Assembly: GCA_021234535.1 (NCBI GenBank)
Contig: CM037833.1
Location: forward strand, 7,328,050 to 7,392,049
Reading direction: 5' to 3'
Length of the DNA stretch: 64,000 bases
DNA from: Stichopus chloronotus
Lineage: Eukaryota; Echinodermata; Holothuroidea; Aspidochirotida; Stichopodidae
In this document: positions 47,501 to 59,337 of the stretch, piece by piece
How positions within the stretch are numbered: position 1 is the first letter of the stretch
Layout: every line of letters begins with the position of its first letter
Made by a program: the position numbers and the translations under genes
The notes under the pieces: generated by a model
Told to the model about the DNA's origin: nothing
The model's database searches: none
The model's input: only the letters and a program-made list of their open reading frames with translations

Positions 47501-48030
47501 CAATGCAACTTCAACATTGAACATCAACATGGGGTCCAAAACTAACTTGCAGAATATATCCTGAGATTTCCACACTCCGACAACTAAAAAACCATCAACC
47601 ACAGTGTTTGCGAGTCAAAAATTCAGAACTTGACAACATCACCTCATCTCCCAGATGACCGAAAAGTAATGGCTTCACAGAAAGAAAAATGAGAACCACA
47701 AAGTCAATCCTCAAGCAGTCTGGAACAGATTACCAAATGTTTCTACTGATGTGGAGAACAACGCCTATCAATCAGTCATTGCTGAGTCCAGCTAATCTTG
47801 TCATTGGAAGGGATATTAAATCTACTCTTCTTGAAAGATAGTCAATGTCAGGACAATCCTGAACAAGTATTGCAGGAACTAGAAGAAACAGCAGAAAAGT
47901 CAGATGCAATAATATATCGGTATGCACTTCAATCACCACTTCCACCCCGGACAACAAGTCCATGTTCAACATCTGGAAACTCTACAATGGTTTTCAGGCA
48001 CCATACCACAAAAGAATGACGAACTACAGT
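47500..48030 (+). pseudogene. Ty3/Gypsy retrotransposon remnant: integrase tail with internal deletion
   Basis: After RNase H the plus strand shows SNGFTERKMRTTKSILKQSG and FLLMWRTTPINQSLLSPANL with VIGRDIKSTLL, the C-terminal part of a Gypsy integrase. The zinc finger and most of the catalytic core are missing between about 47,520 and 47,640. Multiple frame breaks show it is inactive. Confidence 0.7.
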
Positions 48031-48059
48031 CTTACCTGGTAAAAATCCCCAACAGCCCC

Positions 48060-48790
48060 CTGTTCTGATACTAATGGAGTACCATTAGGAAAAATCATCA
48101 GTATTGTACAAGGGGATCAATATGAGGAGAAACATTTTGCAGAATTTCACAAAATAAACATAAGGGACCACATGGGACCTTGGACCCCAAATTCCCTTAA
48201 CACCCTGAAGGTACCACTATTACAGTATCATTATGGCAAACCATTGGCATTGCACAAGGGAATCTGTAGAAGGAGAAGCAGTTTGCAGAGTTTCATAAAA
48301 TGGGCCAAAGGGCCCAGATGGGACCTTGGCTCAAAAATTCCTGAACAGCTTAAGGGCACTACCAACGGAGTATCATTATGACAAACCATCAACACTGTAC
48401 AAGAGAATCTGTCAGAGGAGAAGCATTTTGCAGAATTTCATAAAATGGGCCAAGGGTCCACATGGGACCTTGGACCTTAAATTCCTGAACACCATAAGAA
48501 CACTAGTAATGGAGTATCATTATGACAAACCATCAACACTGTACAAGAGAACCTGCAGGAGGAGAAGCACTTTCAGAATTTCACAAAATGGGCTAGAAGG
48601 CCCACATGGAACCTTCGGGCCCAAAATTCCTGAACACCCTGCCAAATGATCCACCACCCAAGGAACATTGTGTGTAAGTTTGAAACAAATCCATAAAGCA
48701 TGTAGAAGGAGAAGCATTTTGAGCAATTGTTGACAGATAGAAGGATAGACTGACCCTGCATGGAATGCAAAAACGAGAACAATTTTTTGT
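48060..48790. repeat. Tandem array, about 145-base units, related to the 30-kb element
   Basis: Four to five units share CCATCAACACTGTACAAG, TTGCAGAATTTCATAAAATG and GGACCTTGGAC blocks with the array at 30-31 kb, with spacing of 138-146 bases. The terminal hairpin is not present; a diverged AGACTGACCCTGCATGGAAT follows the last unit instead. Confidence 0.75.
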
Positions 48791-50068
48791 GGCAGGTTGA
48801 TATAACCTTGGGTCACAGAGCAGGTAATGGTTATGTGATGCCACAACGTGACTGAATAGATCCGTCAAATGTGCTTTCAAAACCAGTGACTTTGTCACAG
48901 CAATCGAACTAAAGGGCAGTGGATGACAAGTACTGACCCCAAACAACATTAGACCACCGTCAAAAACAATGTGATTCTTGGTGTACCTATGTGCTAAGTA
49001 TCAGATTTATTTCCCTCTTCTTTGAGATGAGGTAACATGTTTGCATTGTTTTTATTGTTTGATTCCAGTTTAACTCTGTTGGCCCAAATGACTTAAATCG
49101 CCATGAAATACACTGTGGTTCCTGTACTCCATATGAAACAACAACATACAAAATACAGCATCTGTAACAAGCTCCCTTTCTTGAGATATGGTGTTTACAA
49201 TAGTTTTACTACTTGACCCCTGCTGACCCAAATGAACTCTGAGCTCCACCAGAAACTATACCATTCTTTTACTTGATATATACCACACCCACATAAAGTA
49301 TTAAATGCTACCATGGTTTTTTCATGATATATCAGGTAAACAAACTCAATGTTTGCCCTGTCATGACCTCAGATGACCTTTAACTGCTAGCAAAAAACAA
49401 TAGGGTTCTTCTTCCTGATACAGTGCACTCGCATAATAAATCTCAGAAGTTGCTGTATATTCCTGTCTTAAGATAGCAAAGCTTTCAGTGTCTGACCTAT
49501 GGTGACCTTTGATGACTTTGGACTACAAATAGAATTCTACTACTTGATATATGGATTAACTTACTAAGTATTAAAAGTTGCCATGGTCCCTGGCAGGAGA
49601 TAGCATATCAAAAAGATTTACAACGTTTGACATCTGGTGACCTCAGATGACCTTTGACCTCTACCAAAAGCAAGACCATTCTTCTACTTGAAATGGGACA
49701 TCTACACACCAAGCACAACTATATACGGGTGTAGATCCACAGAAGAAGCAACTGGGGAAAAAGTTGATTGACCTGTATTTTTGAGGGAGCATATCTGACA
49801 CCCCAAGTTTGCATTACCTTAAAAGATCCAGAAATGGGGATATCCTCAGTTTTCTGCGTATCCCCAATCACATGGGCTGAGTGCCTAAGTGTCCCTGTTT
49901 GATGTCCTATACAACCACATACATGCACACACAAGATGCACACAGATGCACATCCACACAACTGAATGTTTCTCTTATAATCCAATCCAATCAGATAACA
50001 TTCAATTTCCTTCAATATACAGTAAAAATTTCTTTTAAAAATATCATCATATGTCTCAGATTCCTTAC
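48791..50068. repeat. Decayed 144-base monomers and unique DNA
   Basis: Between about 49,000 and 49,700 four diverged monomers occur (one with an intact TGACCTTTGACCT at 49,648). Short CA-like repeats follow near 49,918-49,962. No gene is supported. Confidence 0.5.
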
Positions 50069-50106
50069 CAGAAGGCCGATGATATGAAGAAACATTCCTT
50101 CGAAAT
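50069..50106 (-). CDS. Short exon of the cassette gene (38 nt), second half of a pair
   Basis: An acceptor CATTTTCCAG and a donor CCTTCTG|GTAAGG bound 38 nt. Joined to the 28-nt exon at 51,053 it reads DFEGMFLHIIGLL; joined to the 70-nt exon at 50,458 it reads FRRNVSSYHRPS. Both frames are open, so the splice partner decides the product. It is similar in boundaries to the exon at 37,128. Confidence 0.45.
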
Positions 50107-50457
50107 CTGGAAAATGAGATAATGGGTAAAAGTGAAACTAAAGTCTAAGAATCTGAAATTACTCTTGTTTACATCATATTCCTTGAATTAGGTAAACAGC
50201 ATCATAAGTGATAACATGAGAACAAAGCAGCAAACACACCAAATACAAACAACAATCTCCACTAAAGTACAAGTGACATGAAAAACACACTTTGGAGTAT
50301 TGACCAAATTTATCATTAAAAATGTTGAAATAAGTCACAATGTTCATGAAAATCCATCCATTAATGACCATTTTTCAAACAAATTTCTGTTTTATAATTG
50401 CATCATGAATAAGCAGAAGCCAAATATTCAAACTGATGAGGTCCAGGAGGGACTCAC

Positions 50458-50527
50458 CTGATATGCCTTATGTTATCCTTTGTTGACTTCACCTCTATTT
50501 CAACGACAAATGAGGATTTAACATGCT
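50458..50527 (-). CDS. Candidate 70-nt exon of the cassette gene
   Basis: An acceptor AAAACCCACAG and a donor ATATCAG|GTGAGT bound a frame reading HVKSSFVVEIEVKSTKDN and IRHI. It enters in phase 1 and exits in phase 2. It lies between the 28-nt and 38-nt exons. Using it changes the frame of the 38-nt exon, which suggests alternative use. Confidence 0.45.
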
Positions 50528-51052
50528 CTGTGGGTTTTATTTTGGAAGCGGGTATTGCCTTCTTTAGAAACATTGATATCACTTACCAATGTGAAACCCT
50601 GTGCTTAAGTAATTAAGGGATAAAATGTAAAGGCCTAACAAAGAAATATTAACACTGTGTGCCCTACATCATCTGTTTTGCATTTTTGTCAAACTTTGAA
50701 ATGCCATATCTCAAAAACGGTAATAGACAGAAACACAATTCCAACGGATTATCACTCAGGATTTCACTCTGTATGTACTTCTGAAGCAAGCTAACCCTCT
50801 CCTAGATGCATGTCACTTGGTCTTCAACATTCACAAACAAAGGTACACAAATGGGTTTTAGTCTTGACATTTTGCCCCTGATACAGATGCTTTTATGTGT
50901 GCAAAGACTGTCCAACCATGGATGCAAGGTTTAAACTCCTGTGGGTGCTTCAAAAAAATTTAAAGATTTATCAATACATATTTGCTGCATTGGTTCCATG
51001 TCATAAAATGCTAAAAGTGAATAAGCAGAATTGTATCAGAAGTAATTCTCAC

Positions 51053-51080
51053 CTGTTTCTGTCCTTGGAGTTTGTTGCTC
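51053..51080 (-). CDS. Short exon of the cassette gene (28 nt), first half of a pair
   Basis: An acceptor CAATTATTTACAG and a donor GAAACAG|GTGAGA bound 28 nt reading EQQTPRTET. It is a duplicate of the exon at 37,553; intron similarity extends about 130 bases downstream of the donor (shared CAAGGTTTAAACT and AAAGATTT blocks). Confidence 0.5.
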
Positions 51081-51541
51081 CTGTAAATAATTGAAGTAAT
51101 GGATTGTGATTTAGGGCTTCATCCTGCATGAATTTGCTCTGAATGTGCTGTTTTTTTCTAGATGCGTGTGATATGACCTTTAAGCATCCTGTCTTTGGTC
51201 TCTTGAGCCTTTTTTGTTAGGGAAAATATGACTTTTGATCACTAATTTTCCAATTTCAGGAAAATGTGCACTTCAACCCCTGACATCTAGCTTAAACAGT
51301 TTCCAATGATTTTTAAAGAAATTCCTATCTAAAACGTGGAGAGGACTCGTCTCCCATGTCTCTCCAGAACCCCCACCAATGACCACACATCAAGCACATC
51401 TTGCGATAGTCATTGAAACCGCATAGTTAATGAGATGGAGCACAAACAACAAGTCTAAGTTTAAAGACCATACAAAAAGGGAAAAGAATCAATTAAATCT
51501 ATATCAAAGAATGACTTAATTCTTTTCAGAATTTATCTTAC

Positions 51542-51603
51542 CAAAAGACCCCCAGACTCTTCTGTTCCTTCATCACATCTTGTTCTCATGTCTATAACTA
51601 TAC
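51542..51603 (-). CDS. Cassette exon 2 (62 nt), copy A
   Basis: The acceptor TTCTACCTTTTCAG is strong and the donor is TCTTTTG|GTAAGA. Only one of three frames is open: after one carried base it reads IVIDMRTRCDEGTEESGGLL. Together with the 19-nt exon at 51,960 it gives 81 nt, phase 0 at both outer ends. Copies B and C differ by single replacements (Arg to Gly in both; Gly to Thr in C), and no stop has arisen. The acidic, glycine-ended peptide suggests a disordered repeat. Confidence 0.55.
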
Positions 51604-51959
51604 CTGAAAAGGTAGAAGAATTCTTACAATACTACAGAAACTGTTGATAACACTTCAAAGGTTGTGTGCTGCATTAGTTAACAAATCATATGAGTGCAAC
51701 TAAGTAACATCTCTCATGAATATTACTCCAACACCAAACCTAGACTCATCAATATTTGCATCAGGACTGGAGACAACTCTGAATCAACATCTGAGAAGAA
51801 CTGTGAGTCTAAAAGAAGAATGTCATTTCAATAGATTCATTATCTGCTGAAAACAAAGTAAATAATGTTGTAATCTGATTTGAAGTGACCACATGGTGTT
51901 CACAAGTATGTGAGAACAGAAAAAACATGTAATCAGAACTGACTGTAATAAACACTTAC

Positions 51960-51978
51960 CTCTTTCGTTTTCTGAATC
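51960..51978 (-). CDS. Cassette exon 1 (19-nt microexon), copy A
   Basis: The acceptor TTCTTCTCTTTGCAG is very strong and the donor GAAAGAG|GTAAGT is close to ideal. The 19 nt read DSENER and leave one base that completes Gly with the next exon. The sequence is identical in all three copies and related to the 28-nt exons at 37.6 and 51.1 kb, which end in GAAAGAG and GAAACAG. Confidence 0.55.
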
Positions 51979-52511
51979 CTGCAAAGAGAAGAAAGAAGAA
52001 ATTAAAGATTACAATGAGTTCAGGTGCATGAAGCTTAAGCTTACATAAATATGTATTTGTAAGGTGAGCATCTTTCAGAAAGAGTGTGTTGTACAAAACG
52101 TCCCGGAACAATTTATTTGTGGGAATACCTGGGGTTATGGTATTGTCCAACCTTCCAACTGGAGAATTACTGTGCCTTACAAACAAGAGGACAATCCACG
52201 GAGTTGCGCTTCTCATCACCGACATGCGTTGATTTAAATACAGGGCATGCACACAGGGATTGGTAATAGTTTACTGCAACCACATCTCACAGAGACCTAG
52301 TTCGGGGAACTGGTTGTAAATGAGTGGCAAATATTCTTCAAGCATAAAATGGTGGTAAGCATCTCAATACTGATATCTACTGTAAGGTAGCAAACTTAAG
52401 GTTATAGCCTGCTGCTACTAGGCTCAACTAATGATAACTGTCTTATCGCCACTTCAGATCCTTCAGAATAAGCTACTTAAAGTACTCACAGGTAAACCTT
52501 GGTATTATTCA

Positions 52512-53194
52512 TCTCACTTATTATATAGTGAGAATTAAGCTCCTTGTGATTAAAGATATTCATATTTATTGCATGTGTGATTTGATTCACAAACACCATA
52601 ACAAAATCTTACCTGATATTATTTCTGATGGTATACGCCCACCCAGACCTGAGCGTCAACCTAGTACTCGTATAAGTAATCATTTTTCTGTTACCTATCA
52701 TAAGAGTTATCATGGAAAATTCATTTTTAATAATTACTCTTATCGCATCTGGCAGCCCCTTCTCCCTAGGATTAAATCTATGATTCATTGTAATTCCTTC
52801 CTTGCCAGGGTACAAACTGAACTTATCAGTAATTATTCGTGATTTACCCTGATGTTATGAATATTTACTACTTGTTCTTTTGTTCTAACACTTCTCAGTC
52901 TTATCCTAGCCTATATTCTCAGCTTCCCTCTTCATTCTTTCTCTCTTCTTCCTTTCCTTCTTTTCTCTCCTTGCCTTTTCTTTTGTTAATTCCTTGGGGA
53001 TCAGTTTTTTTTCTGGCCCATTTGTAATGTTACTGTATTCTTTTTCTTCTGCATCTTCTACTTAAGTGGTCACTAGCTTTGTTGACAGTTTCCTGTTTTT
53101 CTAGTGTCCTTCAAATGGTTTGAATACTTATGTAAATGGTCTCCTGTGTTCCTCTGACCATATGAGAAATAAATTTCAATTTGAATTTGAATTA
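52512..53194 (+). pseudogene. CR1/L2-like LINE, 5'-truncated 3' end (copy A)
   Basis: An open frame (52,528-52,842) matches the far C-terminus of non-LTR retrotransposon RTs: a helical start, then NKILPDIIS, RISNHF, HKSYHGKFIFNNYSYRIWQP and LLPRI. The motif order (llP....TR..........y.g...Wn.LP) is the usual one. About 330 bases of 3' UTR follow, ending in AAATTTCAATTTGAATTTGA, an ATTTGA-type tail instead of poly(A), as in CR1-like elements. Inserted opposite to the host gene. Confidence 0.7.
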
Positions 53195-53574
53195 ATGGCC
53201 CAAAATATCTGTGCATATTACGCTACATAACACAATTATAACATTGGGTTATTCCATGTAGGATAGGCTTAGTGGTTAGAGTTTGGGGCAGGATATAAGA
53301 GCATCCCTCTATGGGTATTTGCACATTAGTCTCCTATTTACCTGTGCAGCACCTGGTTCTGCTAAAATTATTGTCTGACTTAAAAATAATGTTCTCATAA
53401 AAGACATTATTCACAGGGGCCAGTTCTGCTAAAGAGGTTTTGGCTAAATTTAAAAAGGTGGTGTCTGTTGATTAAAATGCTGGCTCTAAGTTTGTTACAA
53501 AACAATCATACAATTTTACCACTTTTCTATAGGAGTGATATACTATATCTTCATTATTGTGTTCATATATAGGA

Positions 53575-54600
53575 ATGGCCTGGCAAAATTTTGCACATAA
53601 TGCTTAATTAGCTCTCAAGATATGGTGGGAATTCTAATTTTGTTGCAAAATTAGCTTTTTTTTTTCTAAAAAAAATCAGCAAATTTCTCTCTCTTTAATA
53701 CAAAAAATGATATAACTTGAATATTACATTCTCAAGTAAGTCCTTGCAAAATTTTGCATCAAAGGCGCAAATACATCTCAAGATATGCTGGAAGTACCAA
53801 TTTTGGGACAAAATTGACTTTTCTCCCTCCAAAATCAGCAAATTTCACTGGATTTATCATTACAGTAATATTATGTTGAACAATATGTTCTCAGGTAATT
53901 AGTACTTACAAACATTTGAGTTAATTGGTCTAATAGTTTTCCAGATATGCTGGAAATGCAAATTTTGGGGCAAAATTGGCTTTTTTCTAAAAAAATCAGC
54001 AAAATTCACTGGATTTATCACAACAGTAATATTATGTTGAACAATGCATTCTCAGGTAAGTACTAACAAAACTTTAAGTTAATTGGTCTAATAGTTCTCC
54101 AGATATGCTGGAAATACAAATTTTGGGGCAAAATTGGCTTTTTTTCTCTAAAAAATCAACAAAATTCACTGCATTTATCACTGCAAGTAATATTATGTTG
54201 AACAATGTGTTTTCAGGAAAGTACTTACAAAAATTTAAGTTCATTGGTTTAATAGTTCTCCAGATATGCTGGAAATACAAATTTGGGGGCAAAATTGGCT
54301 TTTTTTTCCTAAAAAATCAGCAAATTGCACTCTCTTTACTACAAAAGTGATATACCTTGAATATTTCATTCTCAGGTAAGTTTTTGCAAAATTTTGCATT
54401 ACATGCTCAAATACTTCTCAAGATATGCTAGAAATACCAATTTTGGGGCAAAATTGGCTTTTTTTCTAAAATATCAGCAACTTTGCCTCGATTTACCATA
54501 CAACTAGTTCATCTGGCACATATTGGCATCATGCACAACCTTGCCAAGTTTCAACTTAATCGCTCATATGCTTTTCAAACTATTCTGGAAAAAAAAAAAA
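53575..54600. repeat. 160-base satellite array, six monomers (copy A)
   Basis: Monomers spaced 158-163 bases (CAAGATATG or CCAGATATG at 53,616, 53,779, 53,941, 54,099, 54,260 and 54,419). Each has GATATGCTGGAAATAC, ATTTTGGGGCAAAATTGGC, a T-run, AAAATCAGCAAA and a TTCTCAGGTAAGT-like box. The array ends in an A-run and (CA/CG)n at 54,620-54,655, then TACCCATGGTCACTCTACCATGGGGTA-like inverted sequence. Confidence 0.9.
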
Positions 54601-56278
54601 AAAATTGGACAGGTCTGGACGCACACACACACACGCGCGCGCACGCACACATGCGTTGACACCGACATGTTTTCATTTATACCAACCAACAGGACCCTCT
54701 TGTACCCATGGTCACTCTACCATGGGGTACCCCTGGGGTGTTGCTACTCATCCACTCCAAGCATTACCATGGCAACCGTTCTCCCATGGGTGCACAGTAC
54801 AATATACAGCTGCACTAGCCAAGTGACTACAATATCTCATCTAGTCCTTAGCCCCTGCGATAATAATACAAAATTTCAGTGAATGCTAATGTAAACCAAC
54901 TTTGCAAATGGTACAATTATGTCTTATGATCCACTTGCAACATCAAGAGCCTCATATACTTTGAGGGGTACTGGAATGAACTCAAGTCATTCAATCCAAA
55001 GTTACCATCACATGCTGTGCCCCACAGAATAAATCTGACATGAGTATTCCTTTAATGAACTTGACTTAGTTCAAAGGTGAAGAGGTATACTGTAGCATGC
55101 TTGGTCTTTGTAATATTACACTCATTTAGCAAGCTGCCAATTGGAGATATAACAACCACTACATACAAAATGACATCTGCTCACCTACGACAATGACTGA
55201 TATGCACTATGTTCTTGAAATGCTACCTGCATACTAGGAGATAAACCCACACCATAAACATAAACCTGAGATTACATCCCTAAGAACTTTCACAAATTGA
55301 TCCTTGTTGACATAAATTGTCACCACCAGTGAACCAACCTGTACCATCTGCACAACAAATATGAGATCAGTGCTAGCTTCTCCTCTTGAGACAGCATGTT
55401 GGCAAAATTTTCACAACTCGGCAACCAATGACCCCAAACAATCTTTGACCTTCAACAAAAACAATAGGGTTCTCTACTTCTGATGCATTCACATGCTTTT
55501 CATGATTCCCATACTGAGATATCACACTAACAAATTCACAGTGCTTAACTGACTGCTAATGACCTTTGACCTCCGCCAAAAACATACCGTTCTTCTGTTA
55601 GACATGGGACATCCCAGTAGTGCTATGATAAACAGTAGACTGATACTATACACATAACAAATTGATGTTTGTCCATGTTCCCTTCATAATGTTATGTATA
55701 CTGAAAAAAATCAGTGTTCATATTGGTTTTCTCTCCAAATCCTCATCACAATACATTCTATAATGAGCCAATGTGTGACGAATTTATGATTTAAAAGTTT
55801 CTGATCATCTTCTAGTACACACAATTACTGGGACATTTGTCAAAGCTCTCCTGTCCATTCTTGCACATTCTTGATATACTTTCTACAAGGTTGCCTAAGT
55901 TTGGACTTGACTAGTAATATCAAATGACTTAAACCAAAAACACTTCAGTTCTTGTACTCATCATATAAATATGATTTTTTGACCACTAATTTTCCAGTTT
56001 CAAGAAAATGTGCACTTCAGTTACCCTGCCATATAAAAATATACAGCTTAAACAGTTTCCAATGATTTTTAAAGAAATTCCTAACTAAAATGTAGAGCCT
56101 CCCCAGAACGCCCACCAGTGACAACACATCAAGCACATCTTACGATTGTCATTGAAACCACAATACTAAGGACACCGAGCACAAACAAGTCTAAGCTTAA
56201 AGACCATACAAAAGGGGTCAAGAAACAACAAAAACTACATCACAGAATGTTTTAATTCTTTTCAGAATTTTATCTTAC

Positions 56279-56340
56279 CAAAAGACCCCCAGACTCTTCT
56301 GTTCCTTCATCACATCCTGTTCTCATGTCTATAACTATAC
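56279..56340 (-). CDS. Cassette exon 2 (62 nt), copy B
   Basis: Same splice sites as copy A. One replacement changes the middle to DMRTGCDEG; otherwise the frame is preserved. Confidence 0.55.
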
Positions 56341-56696
56341 CTGAAAAGGTAGAAGAATTCTTACAATACTACAGAAACTGTTGATAACACTTCAAAGGTT
56401 GTGTGCTGCATTAGTTAACAAATCATATGAGTGCAACTAAGTAACATCTCTCATGAATATTACTCCAACACCAAACATAGACTCATCAATATTTGCATCA
56501 GGACTGGAGACAACTCTGAATCAACATCTGAGAAGAACTGTGAGTCTAAAAGAAGAATGTCATTTCAATAGATTCATTATCTGCTGAAAACAAAGTAAAT
56601 AATGTTGTAATCTGATTTGAAGTGACCACATGGTGTTCACAAGTATGTGAGAACAGAAAGAACATGTAATCAGAACTGATTGTAATAAACACTTAC

Positions 56697-56715
56697 CTCT
56701 TTCGTTTTCTGAATC
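56697..56715 (-). CDS. Cassette exon 1 (19-nt microexon), copy B
   Basis: Identical to copy A in exon, acceptor and donor; reads DSENER plus one base. Confidence 0.55.
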
Positions 56716-57248
56716 CTGCAAAGAGAAGAAAGAAGAAATTAAAGATTACAATGAGTTCAGGTGCATGAAGCTTAAGCTTACATAAATATGTATTTGTAAG
56801 GTGAGCATCTTTCAGAAAGAGTGTGTTGTACAAAACGTCCCGGAACAATTTATTTGTGGGAATACCTGGGGTTATGGTATTGTCCAACCTTCCAACTGGA
56901 GAATTACTGTGCCTTACAAACAAGAGGACAATCCACGGAGTTGCGCTTCTCATCACCGACATGCGTTGATTTAAATACAGGGCATGCACACAGGGATTGG
57001 TAATAGTTTACTGCAACCACATCTCACAGAGACCTAGTTCGGGGAACTGGTTGTAAATGAGTGGCAAATATTCTTCAAGCATAAAATGGTGGTAAGCATC
57101 TCAATACTGATATCTACTGTAAGGTAGCAAACTTAAGGTTATAGCCTGCTGCTACTAGGCTCAAGTAATGATAACTGTCTTATCGCCACTTCAGATCCTT
57201 CAGAATAAGCTACTTAAAGTACTCACAGGTAAACCTTGGTATTATTCA

Positions 57249-57932
57249 TCTCACTTATTATATAGTGAGAATTAAGCTCCTTGTGATTAAAGATATTCAT
57301 ATTTATTGCATGTGTGATTTGATTCACAAACACCATAACAAAATCTTACCTGATATTATTTCTGATGGTATATGCCCACCCAGACCTGAGCGTCAACCTA
57401 GTACTCGTATAAGTAATCATTTTTCTGTTACCTATCATAAGAGTTATCATGGAAAATTCATTTTTAATAATTACTCTTATCGCATCTGGCAGCCCCTTCT
57501 CCCTAGGATTAAATCTATGATTCATTGTAATTCCTTCCTTGCCAGGGTACAAACTGAACTTATCAGTAATTATTCGTGATTTACCCTGATGTTATGAATA
57601 TTTACTACTTGTTCTTTTGTTCTAACTCTTCTCAGTCTTATCCTAGCCTATATTCTCAGCTTCCCTCTTCATTCTTTCTCTCTTCTTCCTTTCCTTCTTT
57701 TCTCTCCTTGCCTTTTCTTTTGTTAATTCCTTGGGGATCAGTTTTTTTTCTGGCCCATTTGTAATGTTACTGTATTCTTTTTCTTCTGCATCTTCTACTT
57801 AAGTGGTCACTAGCTTTGTTGACAGTTTCCTGTTTTTCTAGTGTCCTTCATATGGTTTGAATACTTATGTAAATGGTCTCCTGTGTTCCTCTGACCATAT
57901 GAGAAATAAATTTCAATTTGAATTTGAATTAA
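57249..57932 (+). pseudogene. CR1/L2-like LINE 3' end (copy B)
   Basis: Duplicate of the 52.5-kb fragment, present because the whole 4.7-kb block was copied and not by a new insertion. The only clear protein change is an Arg to Cys in the SDGI(R/C)PPRP stretch. Confidence 0.7.
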
Positions 57933-58309
57933 TGGCCCAAAATATCTGTGCATATTATGCTACATAACACAATTATAACATTGGGTTATTCCATGTAGGA
58001 TAGGCTTAGTGGTTAGAGTTTGGGGCAGGATATAAGAGCATCCCTCTTTGGGTATTTGCACATTAGTCTCCTATTTACCTGTGCAGCACCTGGTTCTGCT
58101 AAAATTATTGTCTGACTTAAAAATAATGTTCTCATAAAAGACATTATTAACAGGGGCCAGTTCTGCTAAAGAGGTTTTGGCTAAATTTAAAAAGGTGGTG
58201 TCTGTTGATTAAAATGCTGGCTCTAAGTTTGTTACAAAACAATCATACAATTTTACCACTTTTCTATAGGAGTGATATACTATATCTTCATTATTGTGTT
58301 CATATAGGA

Positions 58310-59337
58310 ATGGCCTGGCAAAATTTTGCACATAATGCTTAATTAGCTCTCAAGATATGGTGGGAATTCTAATTTTGTTGCAAAATTAGCTTTTTTTTTT
58401 CTAAAAAAAATCAGCAAATTTCTTTCTCTTTAATACAAAAAATGATATAACTTGAATATTACATTCTCAAGTAAGTCCTTGCAAAATTTTGCATCAAAGG
58501 CGCAAATACATCTCAAGATATGCTGGAAGTACCAATTTTGGGACAAAATTGACTTTTCTCCCTCCAAAATCAGCAAATTTCACTGGATTTATCATTACAG
58601 TAATATTACGTTGAACAATATGTTCTCAGGTAATTAGTACTTACAAACATTTGAGTTAATTGGTCTAATAGTTTTCCAGATATGCTGGAAATGCAAATTT
58701 TGGGGCAAAATTGGCTTTTTTCTAAAAAATTCAGCAAAATTCACTGGATTTATCACAACAGTAATATTATGTTGAACAATGCATTCTCAGGTAAGTACTA
58801 ACAAAACTTTAAGTTAATTGGTCTAATAGTTCTCCAGATATGCTGGAAATACAAATTTTGGGGCAAAATTGGCTTTTTTTCTCTAAAAAATCAACAAAAT
58901 TCACTGTATTTATCACTGCAAGTAATATTATGTTGAACAATGTGTTTTCAGGAAAGTACTTACAAAAATTTAAGTTCATTGGTTTAATAGTTCTCCAGAT
59001 ATGCTGGAAATACAAATTTGGGGGCAAAATTGGCTTTTTTTTCCTAAAAAATCAGCAAATTGCACTCTCTTTACTACAAAAGTGATATACCTTGAATATT
59101 TCATTCTCAGGTAAGTTTTTGCTAAATTTTGCATTACATGCTCAAATACTTCTCAAGATATGCTAGAAATACCAATTTTGGGGCAAAATTGGCTTTTTTT
59201 CTAAAATATCAGCAACTTTGCCTCAATTTACCATACAACTAGTTCATCTGGCACATATTGGCATCATGCACAACCTTGCCAAGTTTCAACTTAATCGCTC
59301 ATATGCTTTTCAAACTATTCTGGAAAAAAAAAAAAAA
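58310..59337. repeat. 160-base satellite array (copy B)
   Basis: Same six monomers as in copy A in register, followed by an A-run and (CA/CG)n at about 59,352-59,385. Each monomer is more similar to its counterpart in copies A and C than to its neighbours, so the array was copied as a block. Confidence 0.9.

Larger units (their letters stand above)
51225..55967. repeat. 4.74-kb direct repeat, copy A
   Basis: First of three head-to-tail copies with a period of 4,737 bases. From about 51,515 onward it is almost identical to copies B and C. Its first roughly 300 bases (51,225-51,515) are clearly diverged from theirs. In order it contains: exon pair (minus), conserved unknown block, LINE 3' end (plus), 160-base satellite, A-run with CA repeat, and decayed 144-base monomers with one intact TGACCTTTGACCT. 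Confidence 0.95.

Noticed and set aside
51956..52252. 98-codon minus frame and 60-codon plus frame repeated unchanged at 56.7 and 61.4 kb
   Set aside because: Conservation is explained by the recent 4.7-kb duplication and not by selection; both strands are open over the same bases, and the minus frame only overlaps the real microexon at its end.
54523..54882. Overlapping plus frames over the A-run and CA/CG repeat (also at 59.2-59.6 kb)
   Set aside because: Simple-sequence translation (THTHTRARTHT-like) and no splice sites; part of the satellite tail.
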